This document shows, piece by piece, positions 9,694 through 20,919 of a stretch of 64,000 bases of DNA; position 1 is the first letter of the stretch; each line of letters opens with the position of its first letter. The DNA is from Psococerastis gibbosa (taxonomy: Eukaryota; Arthropoda; Insecta; Psocodea; Psocidae), in the NCBI GenBank assembly GCA_963971405.1, contig OZ020490.1, forward strand, positions 24,267,464 through 24,331,463, in the 5' to 3' direction. The notes beneath the pieces were generated by a model that had not been told where the DNA came from, searched no databases, and was given only the letters and a program-made list of their open reading frames with translations. Made by a program: the position numbers and the translations under genes.

Positions 9694-9805
9694 CTCTTAT
9701 GAAGAACTTTGGCCTACTCCACGACCGTCGGAGTCTGTGTACCACTACTCTATATGTCCTGACAATGATCAATTATATACGAATGCTAGGGCCTACTGTG
9801 TATAA
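9694..9805 (+). CDS. candidate 3'-terminal coding exon, unknown protein
   Basis: A textbook acceptor precedes it: a run of 16 T, then gctggtaccccag, with AG at 9692-9693. After one base, the frame SYEELWPTPRPSESV ... CPDNDQLYTNARAYCV runs 36 codons to TAA at 9803-9805. The composition (Trp, Pro, Tyr, Cys, Asp) is protein-like, not AT-drift. AATAAA at 9888-9893 lies 82 bases after the stop. Upstream exons were not found in the window; an acceptor-like site at 9497-9508 with a 31-codon frame (PLKTIQHNRL) is a weak candidate. Protein not recognised. Confidence 0.5.
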
Positions 9806-9887
9806 CTCGATGTATCGACCGAAAGTTAAAGTCCAAATTACAATAATAATAAGCTAGAGTAATTTCATGTTGTGCCTTTGTAGTCGT

Positions 9888-9893
9888 AATAAA
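9888..9893 (+). promoter_or_regulatory. polyadenylation signal
   Basis: AATAAA 82 bases downstream of the stop codon of the candidate terminal exon. Confidence 0.4.
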
Positions 9894-10292
9894 CTGTATT
9901 TTTCGGCCTTCTGAATCTATGAAGCGCAAGTGATATTCTATTGTTTTTCAATGTGATTCCCAATGCAACTACAGGTAGCAGTCACGCTCAATTTAAGACT
10001 TTGAGTTCTCTCAAATTGCTTCGAGTTTATAGTCGAATTAGGGTTACCAACTTTTCTTCTGCAAATAAAAAAATTGATTTCGTAATGTTAAAAATGTGAA
10101 ATAAAGTCTTTTACTGAAATTAAAAACGCTTTCGCGCTTTACATTTAATTCAAAATTTGGCGGGAACTTGTATTTGAATTATAATATAATATTGCAATTT
10201 TATTTATTTTCATTCTAGCATAACAGTTTTTAACAGTGAAATCCACAAGTAAATTTACACTATATATTGTATGTAATGACACATTGGTTCAG

Positions 10293-10451
10293 TGGGCCGA
10301 TTGTGGCGATTGGTATTAACTGACTCCTAGAGTTAAAACTGTAAACAAACAAATTTTGAATAGCACTTTCCATTGTAAAATTATCTTGTTTACATTTTTA
10401 ATACCAGGGGTTAATATTAACCCTGGTATTATAATTGCTATGATCGGGCCA
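10293..10451. mobile_element. family F MITE with CAG duplication
   Basis: Ends tgggccgattgtggcgatt and its near complement; interior tgtaaacaaacaaattttga and ttgtttacatttttaatacc. CAG stands immediately outside both ends (10290-10292, 10452-10454). A CWG trinucleotide target is typical of PIF/Harbinger elements. Confidence 0.65.
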
Positions 10452-10454
10452 CAG

Positions 10455-11655
10455 GTGCCAGGAATTCAGCTTTCTGATACCGTTGTAACTCAAAAAAGTA
10501 AACTTTTCAGGAGACGATATCTAACTTTTTCGTAACTTTAACAGCAGATTAACGGGAAGCTATTGGGTCCATTTCTTATTAGTTAATATCAAAAAATAGC
10601 TGCTTCTTTACATTTTTGAAAGATCAAGACTAGACTCAAGTTCCATTTTCTCCTTAGTGAATATTTTGGATTGACTGAAGCCACTTTGAGTTGCAACACT
10701 ATTGCCTATAAATTTTACTATAAGTGGGCAGTTATCCCAAAATAAAACATTATTACTTAGAAAGCAACCAATAATGGCCCTTAAGTTTTTAAAGATAAAC
10801 TGTGTCGTTTCAAAATACAACGTTGTTGCTCAAAGTATTTTCCCAAAAAGATTTTTTTTTTTTAATATTTTGACATGCAACAGTGTTGATTAAGGAAACT
10901 GACCAGATGATGCACTATTCCTCAACACCAAAATGGCGTTTTCGCGCCAATTCAATAGCGATGTATCTGCCCTCTAGGGAATTTTTTTTAAATTTTTGAA
11001 GATGATACACTATTGCCCACAAAGAGCGATTTTTTAAACGTAAAATGAGACTAGTATCTCATTTTTCGAGTTTTTTGAGTTACAGCGGTTTTTCCGGGAA
11101 GCGACCATATTATGGTAACCCATTTTATTATAACCTAACCTAACCTAAGGTAGAGGCTACAAAATCAAGAGCCATATCCGGGGTATTACGAATAGTAAGG
11201 AACTAGGCCTACTATTGTAAGAGGCGGAAAAATCGTTTATATACAGGAGTTCAGAAGGACAGATAGGAAGGAAGTATCATAGGCATGGCAGGCAATATTG
11301 CAGACAAAAACAGACTCGCAATGTGAGACAATGGGAGTGAGAAAATTAGATTCAAGATTATACCTAGGTATATATCGGGACAATGGACTACGCTCCAAGG
11401 AAGAATGCATAGAATAATTTTAAATATATAAAATAACCGCAATTACGTTTCTATTAAGACTCGTTTAACTAATGCCTGAATCGAGGTATAATCGCGGAGG
11501 CTCCTTGAAAATTAAAAATTAACATATTGTATATTATAACCAAGGTACCAATGAATCCTTTGGTAAAAACCAAGTTACAATATAATGTTAGTCTTGGCTG
11601 TCAAGTCAAATGTCTAGAATAATTATAGTAAATATAAATAATAACCACAATTATA
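10455..11655. other. AT-rich unassigned stretch
   Basis: Contains short open frames only (up to about 70 codons) of AT-biased composition. A CCTAA run occurs at 11131-11148. No repeat family used here and no convincing exon were seen. Confidence 0.35.
11131..11148 (+). repeat. CCTAA telomere-like run
   Basis: Three and a half units of taacc/cctaa. The complement TTAGG is the arthropod telomere unit. It is too short to claim an interstitial telomere, but the motif is frequent in insect genomes. Confidence 0.4.
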
Positions 11656-11659
11656 TTTC

Positions 11660-11850
11660 GACTTCGGTGGCAAGGTTGTAGCGTGCTAGTACTTGTGCGA
11701 GTATCAACAAACCTTGCGGTCGGAGACGTGTCGCATCTCGACACAAGTAACTATTAGGTGACTTAGTGAGGCGATTGAAGAGGTTAATCGGATACCGTAC
11801 ATTCATTGAATTGTTTGTATGTGATTTAAGTTAACCTTTTTTTAAAAATA
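11660..11850 (+). repeat. SINE-C copy, near full length
   Basis: Head cgacttcggtggcaaggttg tagcgtgc resembles the 5' part of a tRNA (A-box-like TGGCAAGGTTG); then acttgtgcgag, cggagacgtgtcg, and the 3' part gattgaagaggttaatcgg to aacctttttttaaaaa. It is the best representative of the family. Confidence 0.7.
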
Positions 11851-11869
11851 AAAATAAATACATTTCAGT

Positions 11870-12510
11870 GAAGGCTTGTTTAACTATTGTCTCAATTGGG
11901 GAACAAGAGGAATAATTTACTCGTAATCGTGGAATCGTTATAGCCAAGGTACCTATTAAATCCTGCGGAAAAAACCAAGTTACAATATAATGTCATTTTT
12001 AGGCGTTTTAGCTGTTATACAGTGAGAGTAGGTTTTGCAGGACATTAATAATTATTGTATGCATAGTGGCAGGGGGGGGGGGGGTAATGGGGTAATAAAA
12101 CCATTATTGTTTATTTAAAACAAGGTTTATAATCAAAATAACCTACTTTCTTATCCTAAACGAAAATGTTATAAATATTTTTTTTTACATATCATATAAT
12201 ATGCACAAAATAAAATAACAAATTATGTACGCGCGTAGGGACACACCGCATTTGGCGTTTTGCAAGCATTTCACTCAGTTGCATATTGGTAAATCCGCCA
12301 CTGAGGATTCGCATTATCACCATTAGGACCCTCACACTAGGTATCATTGGGTGTTTGAGGATTGTTGTTATCTTGTATTCGTAGGCCAAAACACCTAGGT
12401 ATACCAAACCTGACTCACGAAATCGAGAATTATACTAAGCTGTCTTTCCGAACTAATTTTGCAGTGTATTTGGTTTTGTGAGGAACAGGGAAGGTTGTTT
12501 TGTTTTGATT
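11870..12510. other. unassigned AT-rich stretch
   Basis: Holds a poly-G run at about 12068-12083 and a 71-codon minus frame at 12192-12407 with no recognised domain. Poly-G here lacks the paired hAT ends seen elsewhere. Confidence 0.35.
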
Positions 12511-12514
12511 TTCA

Positions 12515-12675
12515 AACCTCTGCTTTCAGCATTTCTGCTTTAAGCGACCCTGTCAGCCTGGAGGGGGAGTGAGTATGTTTATTAACTTGAGACACCCTAA
12601 GGGCAGACTCTTTCACCTCGGGGAGAAGGGGAGTTGACTGACAGGGTGGACCTCCTGATTATAGTGAATTCCGAC
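12515..12675 (-). repeat. SINE-D 3' half
   Basis: Contains ctgctttcagcatttctgct, cctgtcagcctgg and ggtggacctcctgattatag. The 5S-like 5' half is missing, as for a 5'-truncated retroposed copy. Confidence 0.7.
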
Positions 12676-12884
12676 TATACTACTACTAACCCCTAAGAGC
12701 AACAAGAGGTTGACATAAACAGTAGATATTTTCATATAGTAGTAAATTTACTAGGTTTTAGTATACAGTATATGGCAGCATTATAAGAATATAATATAGA
12801 TAGTATTAAAGTTAAACTAATTGAGCCTATATTGAAAAGGCAACCTCTTTGTTATAACAGAATAGGATGCCCCCTGTGGGCATA

Positions 12885-12945
12885 GATCGCGGGTTTGGAT
12901 CCCGCCAAGTCCATATCGTTCTAAATCCTCTAATTTCGGTTAGCA
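12885..12945 (+). repeat. SINE-S fragment
   Basis: gatcgcgggtttggatcccg ccaagtcc then tcctctaatttcggtt: the B-box half and tail of the tRNA-like SINE-S. The A-box half is absent. Confidence 0.6.
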
Positions 12946-13039
12946 GCTTTTAAACTTGGAAACATTTTTTACTAATCAGTTCGAGTTTTGACGAAGAAAG
13001 AAGTTCAGTCCATATTAAACAAAGGGAGAAACTATTTTT

Positions 13040-13732
13040 GTAAAGAACCGGTCCGAGTTTACTCGAACATGCTTTCCAATTTATCAAAATTAGTAGATAG
13101 AGAAAATGATTAATTTCATGGTAAATAATAGAATAGAAAATTTTTTTATTACATCACACAGCCGTAGCCCTTATGTGTATAAATATTACATAATGTAAAG
13201 CGAAAAAACAACAACAACAAAAATTCCTACTGTTTATAGCCTATTGTAACTTCTTATTAAATAATTTAAATTTATAAAAAAAACCTACCTAACTACCAAA
13301 GAACAACGCAATATATAAATATATCCTAACTACCATTCTTACAATAAAATTTGGATACAAGTTCCTCTGAATAATTCTAAGCTTTGCATAAATGGATCTA
13401 ATTTTCCTATGGTTAAATTTCCGATATCTCGGGGGGGGGGGGGGGGGGGGTGTCCACCTGACGTCACTGGAGGTGAGGTAAATTCTATATAGGTCAGACC
13501 AACACATTACCACACAGCAATACTGGCAGGGCACGCAATGCATTTGAGCGTCAATTTTCTATCATTTTTTCAAAAAAACATTTTTTCTTACAAAACCAAA
13601 TACTTTTCTGGGACAGCAACCTGTCCGGTTCCGTTACTCAATTTAACACCTAAAACATGCCTGAAGGTAGAAATCATCGATAGAAAGGTTTCACTGAAAA
13701 ATAATTTTTTAGTCATTTTCCATTAAAATTTA
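13040..13732 (+). repeat. family B interspersed repeat, left two thirds
   Basis: Starts aagaaccggtccgagtttac and continues through gacgtcactggaggtgaggt, the poly-G run, ggcagggcacgcaatgcatt and caatttaacacctaaaacat. It stops before the 3' part. Full copies are at 15893, 36329 and 55068. Any small ORFs are shadows of the repeat. Confidence 0.75.
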
Positions 13733-13739
13733 GTAATTT

Positions 13740-14590
13740 CTATTTATAAAAGTTTCCCCATAAATTATTTTCATTATTACGCTGTAAAATAAATTATAGG
13801 CCTATTTAAATTGTCGTAATTTCTGACTTAGTTTCGCAATTGTGTTCAGCACGCCCTTGCAATCATCCATGAATAAGTCCTGTATTGTAATACCGTTCAG
13901 TGTATTAATGTTTTAAACAGATAGAAGATCGCACAATTTTTACGCAAAACAATGACTGTCAATTTCCTACTTTCGCGATACGCCTTGTCTCACTAAACGA
14001 GGCCAATTGTTTAACGACTTCTGCACAAGTTATAATGGTGTCATTGGCTCATTGCAATGTTAGAACCATAAATTGACTCGACAAATATTATTAGTGAAAT
14101 TAACACATGTTACGGGCATTATTATGAAGATGGTGATTCACAGAATTTCCATGTGGTACTTAAAACCATACAAAACCAATTTACTGTAAGCTTATGGTAA
14201 TAGCCATGGCTATTGATGTTGGCTAGTGATGATGGCTCGTGACGTTATTCGTTGAGAGACAATGTGAGGGGGAAAAGCCTTATAAGTGTATAAAACCAAA
14301 TATCTCATAAAAAAAATGGTTGTCTGTAAAGTCGGTTTGCGGACGATAGTTTAACGTGATGTCATAACAAAAAATAAAAATAATTATAAATTGTTGTTGT
14401 AATAAGCAATCGAAACCACACTAAGATGCGGCGTAACGGATGAGCGTCACCGACGGGTGTCACGCATCGGCGTCACCCTTTTTCGTGCATGCACCCAGTG
14501 TTCCAGCCAGCGCTCATCGATTTATTAGACATTGTCACGTCAAAATATCATAGGAATATCATCCTGCAGTGTAACGCTGAGAGACCAAGG
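13740..14590. other. unassigned stretch
   Basis: Moderately AT-rich; no repeat family, long frame or RNA gene seen. A CpG-richer patch lies at 14425-14530. Confidence 0.35.
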
Positions 14591-14593
14591 TAG

Positions 14594-14800
14594 TAACCAA
14601 GAAGCCAGCCGCCATACCAAGTTGAATCGAGCGGACCAGAGCAAGTTCAAAGATGCAGATAACTTGGTATTGTGCACAGTGCCGGTAGGGAAACATGGTA
14701 GGACTTGTCCTAGTCACCTCCGAACTAATCGTGTGACTTCACTGTGTTTCCCAAGTGGTTCGGAATCCACTATAATCAGGAGGTCCCCTGTCCTATGGGC
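14594..14800 (+). repeat. SINE-D 5' half, followed by a second head
   Basis: gccgccataccaagttgaat begins the 5S-like head; the copy continues to gtggttcggaatccactata and tcaggaggtcc. A second partial head follows at 14858-14930 (cctttccaagttgaatccag, ggaccagagcaggttcaa). The open frame 14532-15074 crosses both and is not a gene. Confidence 0.65.
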
Positions 14801-15024
14801 CCACACCGTGCCTGGGACTGTGTCCAACCATACTACTTCTACAACTACTACTACTATAGCCGGCCGCCTTTCCAAGTTGAATCCAGCGGACCAGAGCAGG
14901 TTCAAACACTGGCAAGTGCCTCCCCCTTTTATGAGGTCTCGGACCGCCGCGTCCACCTCTGGTTTGCACCCGCTTCCCCCCCCCCCCATATCTTGTGCCC
15001 CCGGCCCTCCCCCCCTAGGGGTTT

Positions 15025-15240
15025 ATCCGGCACTGGGTGGGGACACGTACTATGTAGAGACGAAAACCACCTAGTCAAAAGAGTAATGAACCGGGAGATA
15101 CAATGAAAAAGAACACCAGGGGGCCGAAAGTTACACTGAGAAGAAAGATCACCGGAGATCTGAGAAGTTTGGGAGTCTCCACCGAGGACGCACAGGACAG
15201 GACTGTGTGGAAACGCTGTTGTCGTGCCACCGACCCTCCA
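15025..15240 (+). pseudogene. non-LTR retrotransposon ORF2 C-terminal tail
   Basis: Frames with one stop read WGHVLCRDENHLVKRVMN, then RGPKVTLRRKITGDLRSLG and VSTEDAQDRTVWKRCC, ending RATDPP and a stop. The order GHVLRRDE ... GRPK ... DLRxLGVSxEDAQDRxxWK is the standard end of RTE/CR1-like proteins. Damage: a stop after NREIQ and substitution of the GRPK glycine. Confidence 0.65.
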
Positions 15241-15689
15241 TGAGGATAAGGCGCGGTAAGAGTGTAAGTGACGAAAATGGCAAGATGAAGTGAGGGGGGG
15301 GGGGGGTTACCTTAGCAGAACATATGGGCAAAAAGGTATTTGTGAATAACATGGGCATATTTCTTAAGGCAGAGATGGTGACCTGGTTTTGCACGAAGAA
15401 CCAAATAAGCTTAGTTGTTTTTAACCAATCTATGTGCCAAATTGAAGTTTCTAGAGCATTCATGCCGTCACATAACCGCTCGTCTCCACTTCAAACTTTG
15501 TTTATGGTTCCCTTAACCTTCACGGGCCTCACCTTGAATTCGAACGCAGTCCGTATGGCAGGTTTACGCGTTTTGTACCGTGGGACGGCGCACCTACTGA
15601 TGGAAGGCCAGGCTCAACTGTAGTGATCCTAGGTTTGTCACCCATTTGGAATACTAATAAAGGATGGCCTATGGTAAGTATTAGAGGGC

Positions 15690-15765
15690 AACGGCGTGGT
15701 CTAGTTGGTAGAGACCTGGACGATGACACGGAATGCCGAGGTTCCAGACTTGATTAAGGAACCGG
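15690..15765 (+). repeat. tRNA-like SINE head fragment
   Basis: cgtggtctagttggtagaga fits a tRNA A box (TGGTCTAGTTGG) and gccgaggttccagactt a weak B box. It does not fold convincingly into a functional tRNA. Confidence 0.35.
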
Positions 15766-15892
15766 TACGAGTGAATCCGCACATGCTTTCCTACTTATCA
15801 ATTAGTATAGGTATTGAGGTAGATAATATGAGTAGTGCCATGATAATGTGAATGCTCAATTAAACTGGTTACAATGTTAGTACGAGGATTTT

Positions 15893-16655
15893 GGCTTTCC
15901 AATTTATACGTAGTATAAGGAAAGCTTTGTGATGGTCGAAATTTTCGATTGCGAGATTTCAACGGATTTACACGTTTTAAGGTCCCAGAATCCCAAAAAG
16001 TGATTTTTTACGAAATGTCTGTCGCTCAGTCTGTTCATCGATTTCCGGGCAAACTAATCGATTGATTTTAATGAAATTTGGCATGTAGGTATACAAAAAT
16101 CATACCTCGGGACCATTTTTATTATTTTGGGCTAACTCAATTTGGGGGTTTTATTCTCAAAAAACTCAAAAAAACGCCTAAAAAATTATTTCTCAAAAAC
16201 TGCTCCAACGATTTCTATTAAATCCACATATATTGTAGTCGTTATTAATGTTAATAAAATGCGGGGGGTCGCTTGCCTCTTGATAGTTTGCTTCTGTTGG
16301 TAAAAAATAAAAATTACTAAATTTTAATGAAAAATGATTAAAAAATAATTTTTCTTCGAAAACTTTCTATCGATGATATTTACCTTCAGACATGTTTTAG
16401 GTGTTAAATTGAGTAACGAAACCGGACAGGTTGCTTTACTAAACCTGACCTATCTATAATTTACCTCACCTCCAGTGGACAGCCCCCCCCCCCCCCGAGA
16501 TATATGAAATTTAGCCATAGGAAAATTACTTACCATGAAATTACTCATTTCAAAATTTAACCATAGGAAAATTATTTACCATGAAATTACTCATTTTTTC
16601 TATCTACTAATTGATAAATTGGAAAGCATGTTCGAGTAAACTCGGACCGGTTCTT
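15893..16655 (-). repeat. family B repeat, near full copy
   Basis: Reverse copy: ccaatttatacgtagtataa at the left is the family 3' end, and ggaccggttctt at the right the 5' end. Contains the conserved tcgaaattttcgattgcgag and tttccgggcaaactaatcga blocks and a poly-C run. Confidence 0.8.
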
Positions 16656-16659
16656 CTTA

Positions 16660-17365
16660 AGGAGTTAGGAATATTGTCTTATTTATTGTCTTCTTCTTCT
16701 TCTTGGATGAGGATCAATACATTTTAAAATGTTAAGGAAGGTTTAAGAAAAAAACTCACAAAGGTTAGCGTGAAAACAAGACTTTATAGTCTTATTGTTC
16801 GCAATTTCTTCTTTTGCAATAAAGTCGTTTTTATTTCATTTCATTTCACAAGAGACGCGTGGGGGGGGGGGGTACTCCGGTTTGCTCTTAGCGCCAATTT
16901 AAAGAGTCAATTGCGTCTACAAGATGCGGATTTTAATTATATATGTAAGCAGTGTAAAACCATGGCAACGCTAATTAGTTCGGAGGGTCTATACTCTATA
17001 GTTTCAATGGGGCGACCGGATAATAAGGAAGCCTATTCGTGTCAGAAGAGGAAAGGACGACCTTACATTGGATAAGACTTGGACACATGGTCTTAATTAC
17101 TTACTGATAGTTGTATCCGGATGCACTCGGAAAAGGGGGACTTGGATTTTTTTTTCTCCACGGAACTGGAGTAGGCCGGTCGACGATCTGGACGTAGGCT
17201 ACCTACTGGTACATGTTAATTATTATACAAGTACTCGTTGCAATTACCAGTAGACCTACTCAGTGGCTCTCTCAAGAACTGATAGACGAGCAAAATTAGT
17301 CCGGTTGTGAGTGTTATTGTAGCCTATTATTGTAATTGTAATTTTTTTTGAAGAACTTTTAATGA
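16660..17365. other. mostly unassigned; short simple repeats
   Basis: Includes a (CTT)n run near 16688 and a segment at 16770-16850 (gactttatagtcttattgtt, ttgcaataaagtcg) whose complement recurs at 26140-26200, so a shared repeat tail. No coding-like frame. Confidence 0.35.
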
Positions 17366-17369
17366 ATTC

Positions 17370-17585
17370 AGGCCTACTTATAGTGGGCCATAGGCTTCTT
17401 GTCCAATGCCAACGACGCCATGGATTTCGGACATTATTTGTATTGTTTCCGTATGAAATTTTGGCCATTGGCAAACTGGTATATGTTCTCGATGTCAACA
17501 TACACCGGGGACAAGCTGTAATGGGCAAGCTGAGACAAGCTTCCCATTGACGCAATGAAACAGGGGATAGCATGACTTAAGCAAA
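17370..17585 (-). repeat. family K repeat
   Basis: Shares tagtgggccataggcttctt, tggatttcggacattatttg and gccattggcaaactggtata with 19133-19352 and, in reverse, 59310-59530. The 59310 copy ends in (AAT)n, so this is a retroposed family whose 3' end is near 17370. Frames over it are shadows. Confidence 0.65.
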
Positions 17586-17782
17586 TACAGATATGAGTAT
17601 AGTCTTGAGTGTTACGATCGCTTAATCTGGAGTGGGGTTAAGTATTTCCGAAATCATAGCTTTAAATATTAAAAAATCAATACTTCTGGGCTGACTTAAT
17701 TCCGATGGACAATTTGTCTATTTGTCTATGATTACACTATCGCTGGGAAAGTATCTGTTAGAAATCCTCCTGGATTTCTATA

Positions 17783-17917
17783 TAGGGGAATTGGGGCATT
17801 CATTCCCGCCAAATCTTGGGTAACCTGCCACGTCTTTTCAATGGCTGGTTATACGGGATAAGGATAAATTAAAAAATATATATTTTTTGGCGGGAAGCGA
17901 ATGTCCTATCTCTCCTA
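17783..17917. mobile_element. family M MITE with TA duplication
   Basis: Inverted ends: taggggaattggggcattca...cccgcc and ggcgggaagcgaatgtccta...ctccta. TA flanks both sides (17781-17782, 17918-17919). A related right end occurs at 49300-49337. TA duplication fits Tc1/mariner-type mobilisation. Confidence 0.5.
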
Positions 17918-18106
17918 TACAGAACCCTATGGCAACCCATGGAGTGCTTGGCCCTAAGAACTGACAGAAGACACTCACTCTTGACCAATGTTTTCCCCTA
18001 TCGGTGATGTTACATCTTCAAAGCAGGTGAGCTTCTGAGTAATGCCTTATGGTATCAGAGACAAAGACGCAAAAAATCTGTAATCTGTACCTCATCATGG
18101 AAGCGC

Positions 18107-18300
18107 CTAATGGGCGACTGAACAGATAGGAAACCAAATGAGTGCCAGCGAAAAACACAGTTTTTCTGTACAGGGCACTCTTTTGTCCTGGGGTTGGAAA
18201 TCTGGGATCGACGGCGGAGGTACTCGATGAAGAGTCAACCGCATAAGGATGCAGAAGGCAACTGGAAACCAATAATACCCTAGTATAATCATCATGACTA
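18107..18300 (-). repeat. family L fragment
   Basis: Reverse of the segment at 53226-53345 (gggcactcttttgtcctggg gttgg; ggatgcagaaggcaactgg; tcatcatgac). Origin unknown; probably an untranslated part of a retrotransposon. Confidence 0.5.
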
Positions 18301-18349
18301 CAATTGCCATGATAATCGTCAATCTCCGACAAAAGAGGGAGGCATTTGA

Positions 18350-18430
18350 AGATGATGATCATGAAGAAGAAGGAGAAGAACAAGATGACGGTGACGACGA
18401 CGACGAAGAATGAGAAGCAGAAGAAGAAGG
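18350..18430 (+). repeat. GA-rich trinucleotide tract
   Basis: Imperfect gaa/gac repeats (gaagaagaaggagaagaaca, gacgacgacgacgaagaa). The minus-strand frame over it is low complexity and is not called. Confidence 0.8.
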
Positions 18431-18434
18431 GCAC

Positions 18435-18797
18435 TCATTAGGGTTGAGTGCGGAAAATTTGTCCATTTTATATCGCGTCTCAAACCTCAATCTTCCCTTT
18501 CATAATCCTGTTCCCAACCAACCAGACCCGGCAGTCAGGTCTGAAATTTCAGCAGCGCGTGACATCTGAGCCTGCGCGTTACATAGCCGAAAACAAGAGC
18601 ATCAATCAGCCGCTCTCTTCCTCGTCGCCCATCGCTCGGGAACCTAAACCAACACGGGAGGAGAAAGGTCCTCTGGAGTAAAAGAGTAACGGTGCGCCGC
18701 GTGAGGCAGGGCTGGGTCGCCGTAGGTCTATGACCTTGCAAACCATTGCCAGCCTGTGTTAATTTTCGTGTCCTCGGGCGGGCAATTGTTCATCTTG
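18435..18797. other. GC-rich unassigned stretch
   Basis: CpG-richer than average between 18530 and 18780, with frames open on both strands (18448-18681 plus, 18535-18741 minus). No domain or splice structure supports either. Confidence 0.3.
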
Positions 18798-19030
18798 TTA
18801 GATGAAACACATGGCGTGAGGAGGGATTTGCATGTATACTGGCCTATTGGGCAATATATGGCAGAGGCGGCGACGTTTGACTTTCCTAAGGGAACCTTCG
18901 GGGATTACTGACCCTGCATTAAACGAATGAACGGGGTAAGAGATCATTGATGTGCCAATAGCACGTTCTTCGTCGGCCCCCGTGGAATCGATATTGCTCC
19001 AGGCGCATACGGTACCCAAGAGGGTCAGGC
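18798..19030 (-). CDS. unidentified coding-like ORF
   Basis: From an ATG at 19034-19032 region (reverse complement gtgATGGGCCTGACCC) the frame runs about 78 codons to TAA at 18798-18800. It begins MGLTLLGTVCAWSNIDSTG and includes DEERAIGTSMISYPVHSFN and KVKRRRLCHILPN. Codon use is balanced and not AT-driven, and the hydrophobic start could be a short signal segment. No homologue is recognised and no splice acceptor is clear. It may be a small gene, one exon or a fragment of an unlisted element. Confidence 0.3.
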
Positions 19031-19132
19031 CCATCACCCAAAAATGTTAGAAAATATTAATAATAATGCTTTGCATATACAGGTAGCTGGTAGGCTACTT
19101 GAGTATTTTTATTTTGAATGACCTTTTATGGA

Positions 19133-19352
19133 CCCAGGCCTACTAATAGTGGCCCATAGGTCCCTTGTCCAATGCCAACGACCCCGTGGATTTCGGACAT
19201 TATTTGTGTTGTTTCCGTATGAATTTTTTTGGGCCATTGGCAAACTGGTACACGTTCTCGATGTCAACCTACACCGGCTACAAGCAATAATGGAAAAGCT
19301 GAGATAAGCTGACCATTGACGCAATGAGACAGGCGAAAGCATGACTTAACCA
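19133..19352 (-). repeat. family K repeat
   Basis: Second copy of the family seen at 17370, same orientation, 1.5 kb away; colinear over about 210 bases with scattered differences. Confidence 0.65.
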
Positions 19353-19504
19353 AGTGCTGAGATACGGGTCTATTTACATGTAAATTACGATGTATTCTAC
19401 ATTTGATCGGTAATCCTCGAAATTTTCGTAACTGTCTCATCTTCCATAAAACAAAACTCTGTGAACGAGGCAGCCGCCCTACTATGCCCTTCATTATTAA
19501 CTAA

Positions 19505-19645
19505 GGCGCTTATTCCACCTACGTCAATAGTCAATAGTAAATGTGGTATGACGAGGTAGCAGACATTAAAGACAGTCTAAAAATGTCTGCTACCACGTCA
19601 ATACCACATTTACTATTGACTATTGACGTAGTTGGAATAAGCGCC
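19505..19645. mobile_element. family A MITE, short palindromic form
   Basis: Ends ggcgcttattccacctacgt and complement; arms hold caatagtcaatagtaaatgt and atgtctgctaccacgtcaa. Flanks are TAA on the left and TTA on the right, so the duplication is not exact. Confidence 0.65.
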
Positions 19646-19994
19646 TTATTCCTGGGATTAAAAATGTTAACAAAACAGTTTTGAATTGTGTACCAAGTCA
19701 ATGTTATGAAAAAATCCATTATACAGCAGTATTATATGGCATAACACTTACATTAAACTTCGATTGTAGGGGTAACCTCCTCGTTACAACCAAAATTAGA
19801 GGATATAGAAAAAACCCCTCTAATTTCGATTGTACCAAAATCAGTTTAATGTCAAAGTTATATGTAGGTACCATATGTATTGCCTTTATGCAATAAAGTA
19901 AGCGCACCGACCTGTCCGGTTCTGTAGATGTGTTAACCTGTCTAGCAAAACGAATCTTGTCAATAAGAGCATATAAGTAGAGAATTTAGAGGGC

Positions 19995-20085
19995 ACTGTA
20001 CTTATCGGGTTTGTAGTCGAGCGGTTAAGACGATGCCCTGGAATTGGAATCCAGGCCAGTCTTTCCTATATATCCTCTAATGAGT
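19995..20085 (+). repeat. SINE-S copy, partial
   Basis: gtagtcgagcggttaagacg is an A-box-like block of a tRNA-derived SINE; tggaatccaggccagtc and tatatcctctaatga follow. The B box is decayed. Confidence 0.5.
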
Positions 20086-20509
20086 TAATTGTATGAGTAG
20101 GCCAAAAGATCCAAAATTCACCCATATAGAAAATAAAGACAATTTTCATTGTTTCTTTCTAATTTCGGTTAGTAAAATTCATCGCTGAAACTATCTTACC
20201 TATTTTTGAGAGAGATCAACACTGTTCTGCTTTAACCTCTTTTTTTTCTACTAGAACTGGCATTACATTTAACGTCCTTCGCTTCTACTATATGGCAATT
20301 GGGAGCTTTTAGGAAACCACTGAGGCAGATTAAACTGGCTTTAATTGAGAGCAATTTTCCAACGCTACCTCTATAATTAATAAAGTGTTTCGTTTTTACA
20401 GTAATAATCGTGTAAATTGGCCAGAATATGATCCGAAGTCAGTCTGAAAGTTACATCAGGGTTTTACTTGACTTACTTTATTCAGTAGCAGATGCAGAGG
20501 GATCTATTA

Positions 20510-20895
20510 GGCGCGGTTTCCACCGACCTCTAAGTGAAAGATACACATACGGTGACGTGGTAGCAGATATCATTAATAAAAGCGGGGATTCCACCGACCT
20601 CTCGTTGCAGAATGCATATGACATTGACGGAAATTTGAATTTTTTTTTATAGAAATCTATTAAAATGTTTGTACTTAACATATCCCATGAAGCCATTTTT
20701 TAATTTTACTTTGTTTGTGTTTTTACTCTATGACCATTGATCAATTTTAATTATGGCATAGAGAAACAAAAATTTCCGTCAATGTCATTTGCATTCTGCA
20801 ATGAGAGGTCGGTGGAACCCCGCCTTTATTAATGATATCTGCTACCACGTCACCGTCTGTGTATTTTGCACTTAGATGTCGGTGGAAACCGCGCC
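20510..20895. mobile_element. family A MITE, nested-palindrome form
   Basis: Outer ends GGCGCGGTTTCCACCGACC; an inner palindrome begins gcggggattccaccgacctc. TTA flanks 20507-20509 and 20896-20898. The inner loop contains atttccgtcaatgtcatttg and gatcaattttaattatggc. The minus and plus frames over it are shadows. Confidence 0.8.
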
Positions 20896-20919
20896 TTATC
20901 AACATCTCCCCCTCGTTAA

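Noticed and set aside
11131-11148. Interstitial telomere
   Set aside because: Only three and a half units; common by chance or drift in arthropod DNA.
14532-15074. 180-codon plus-strand ORF
   Set aside because: It runs across two SINE-D heads and a retrotransposon tail in a different frame; no domain.
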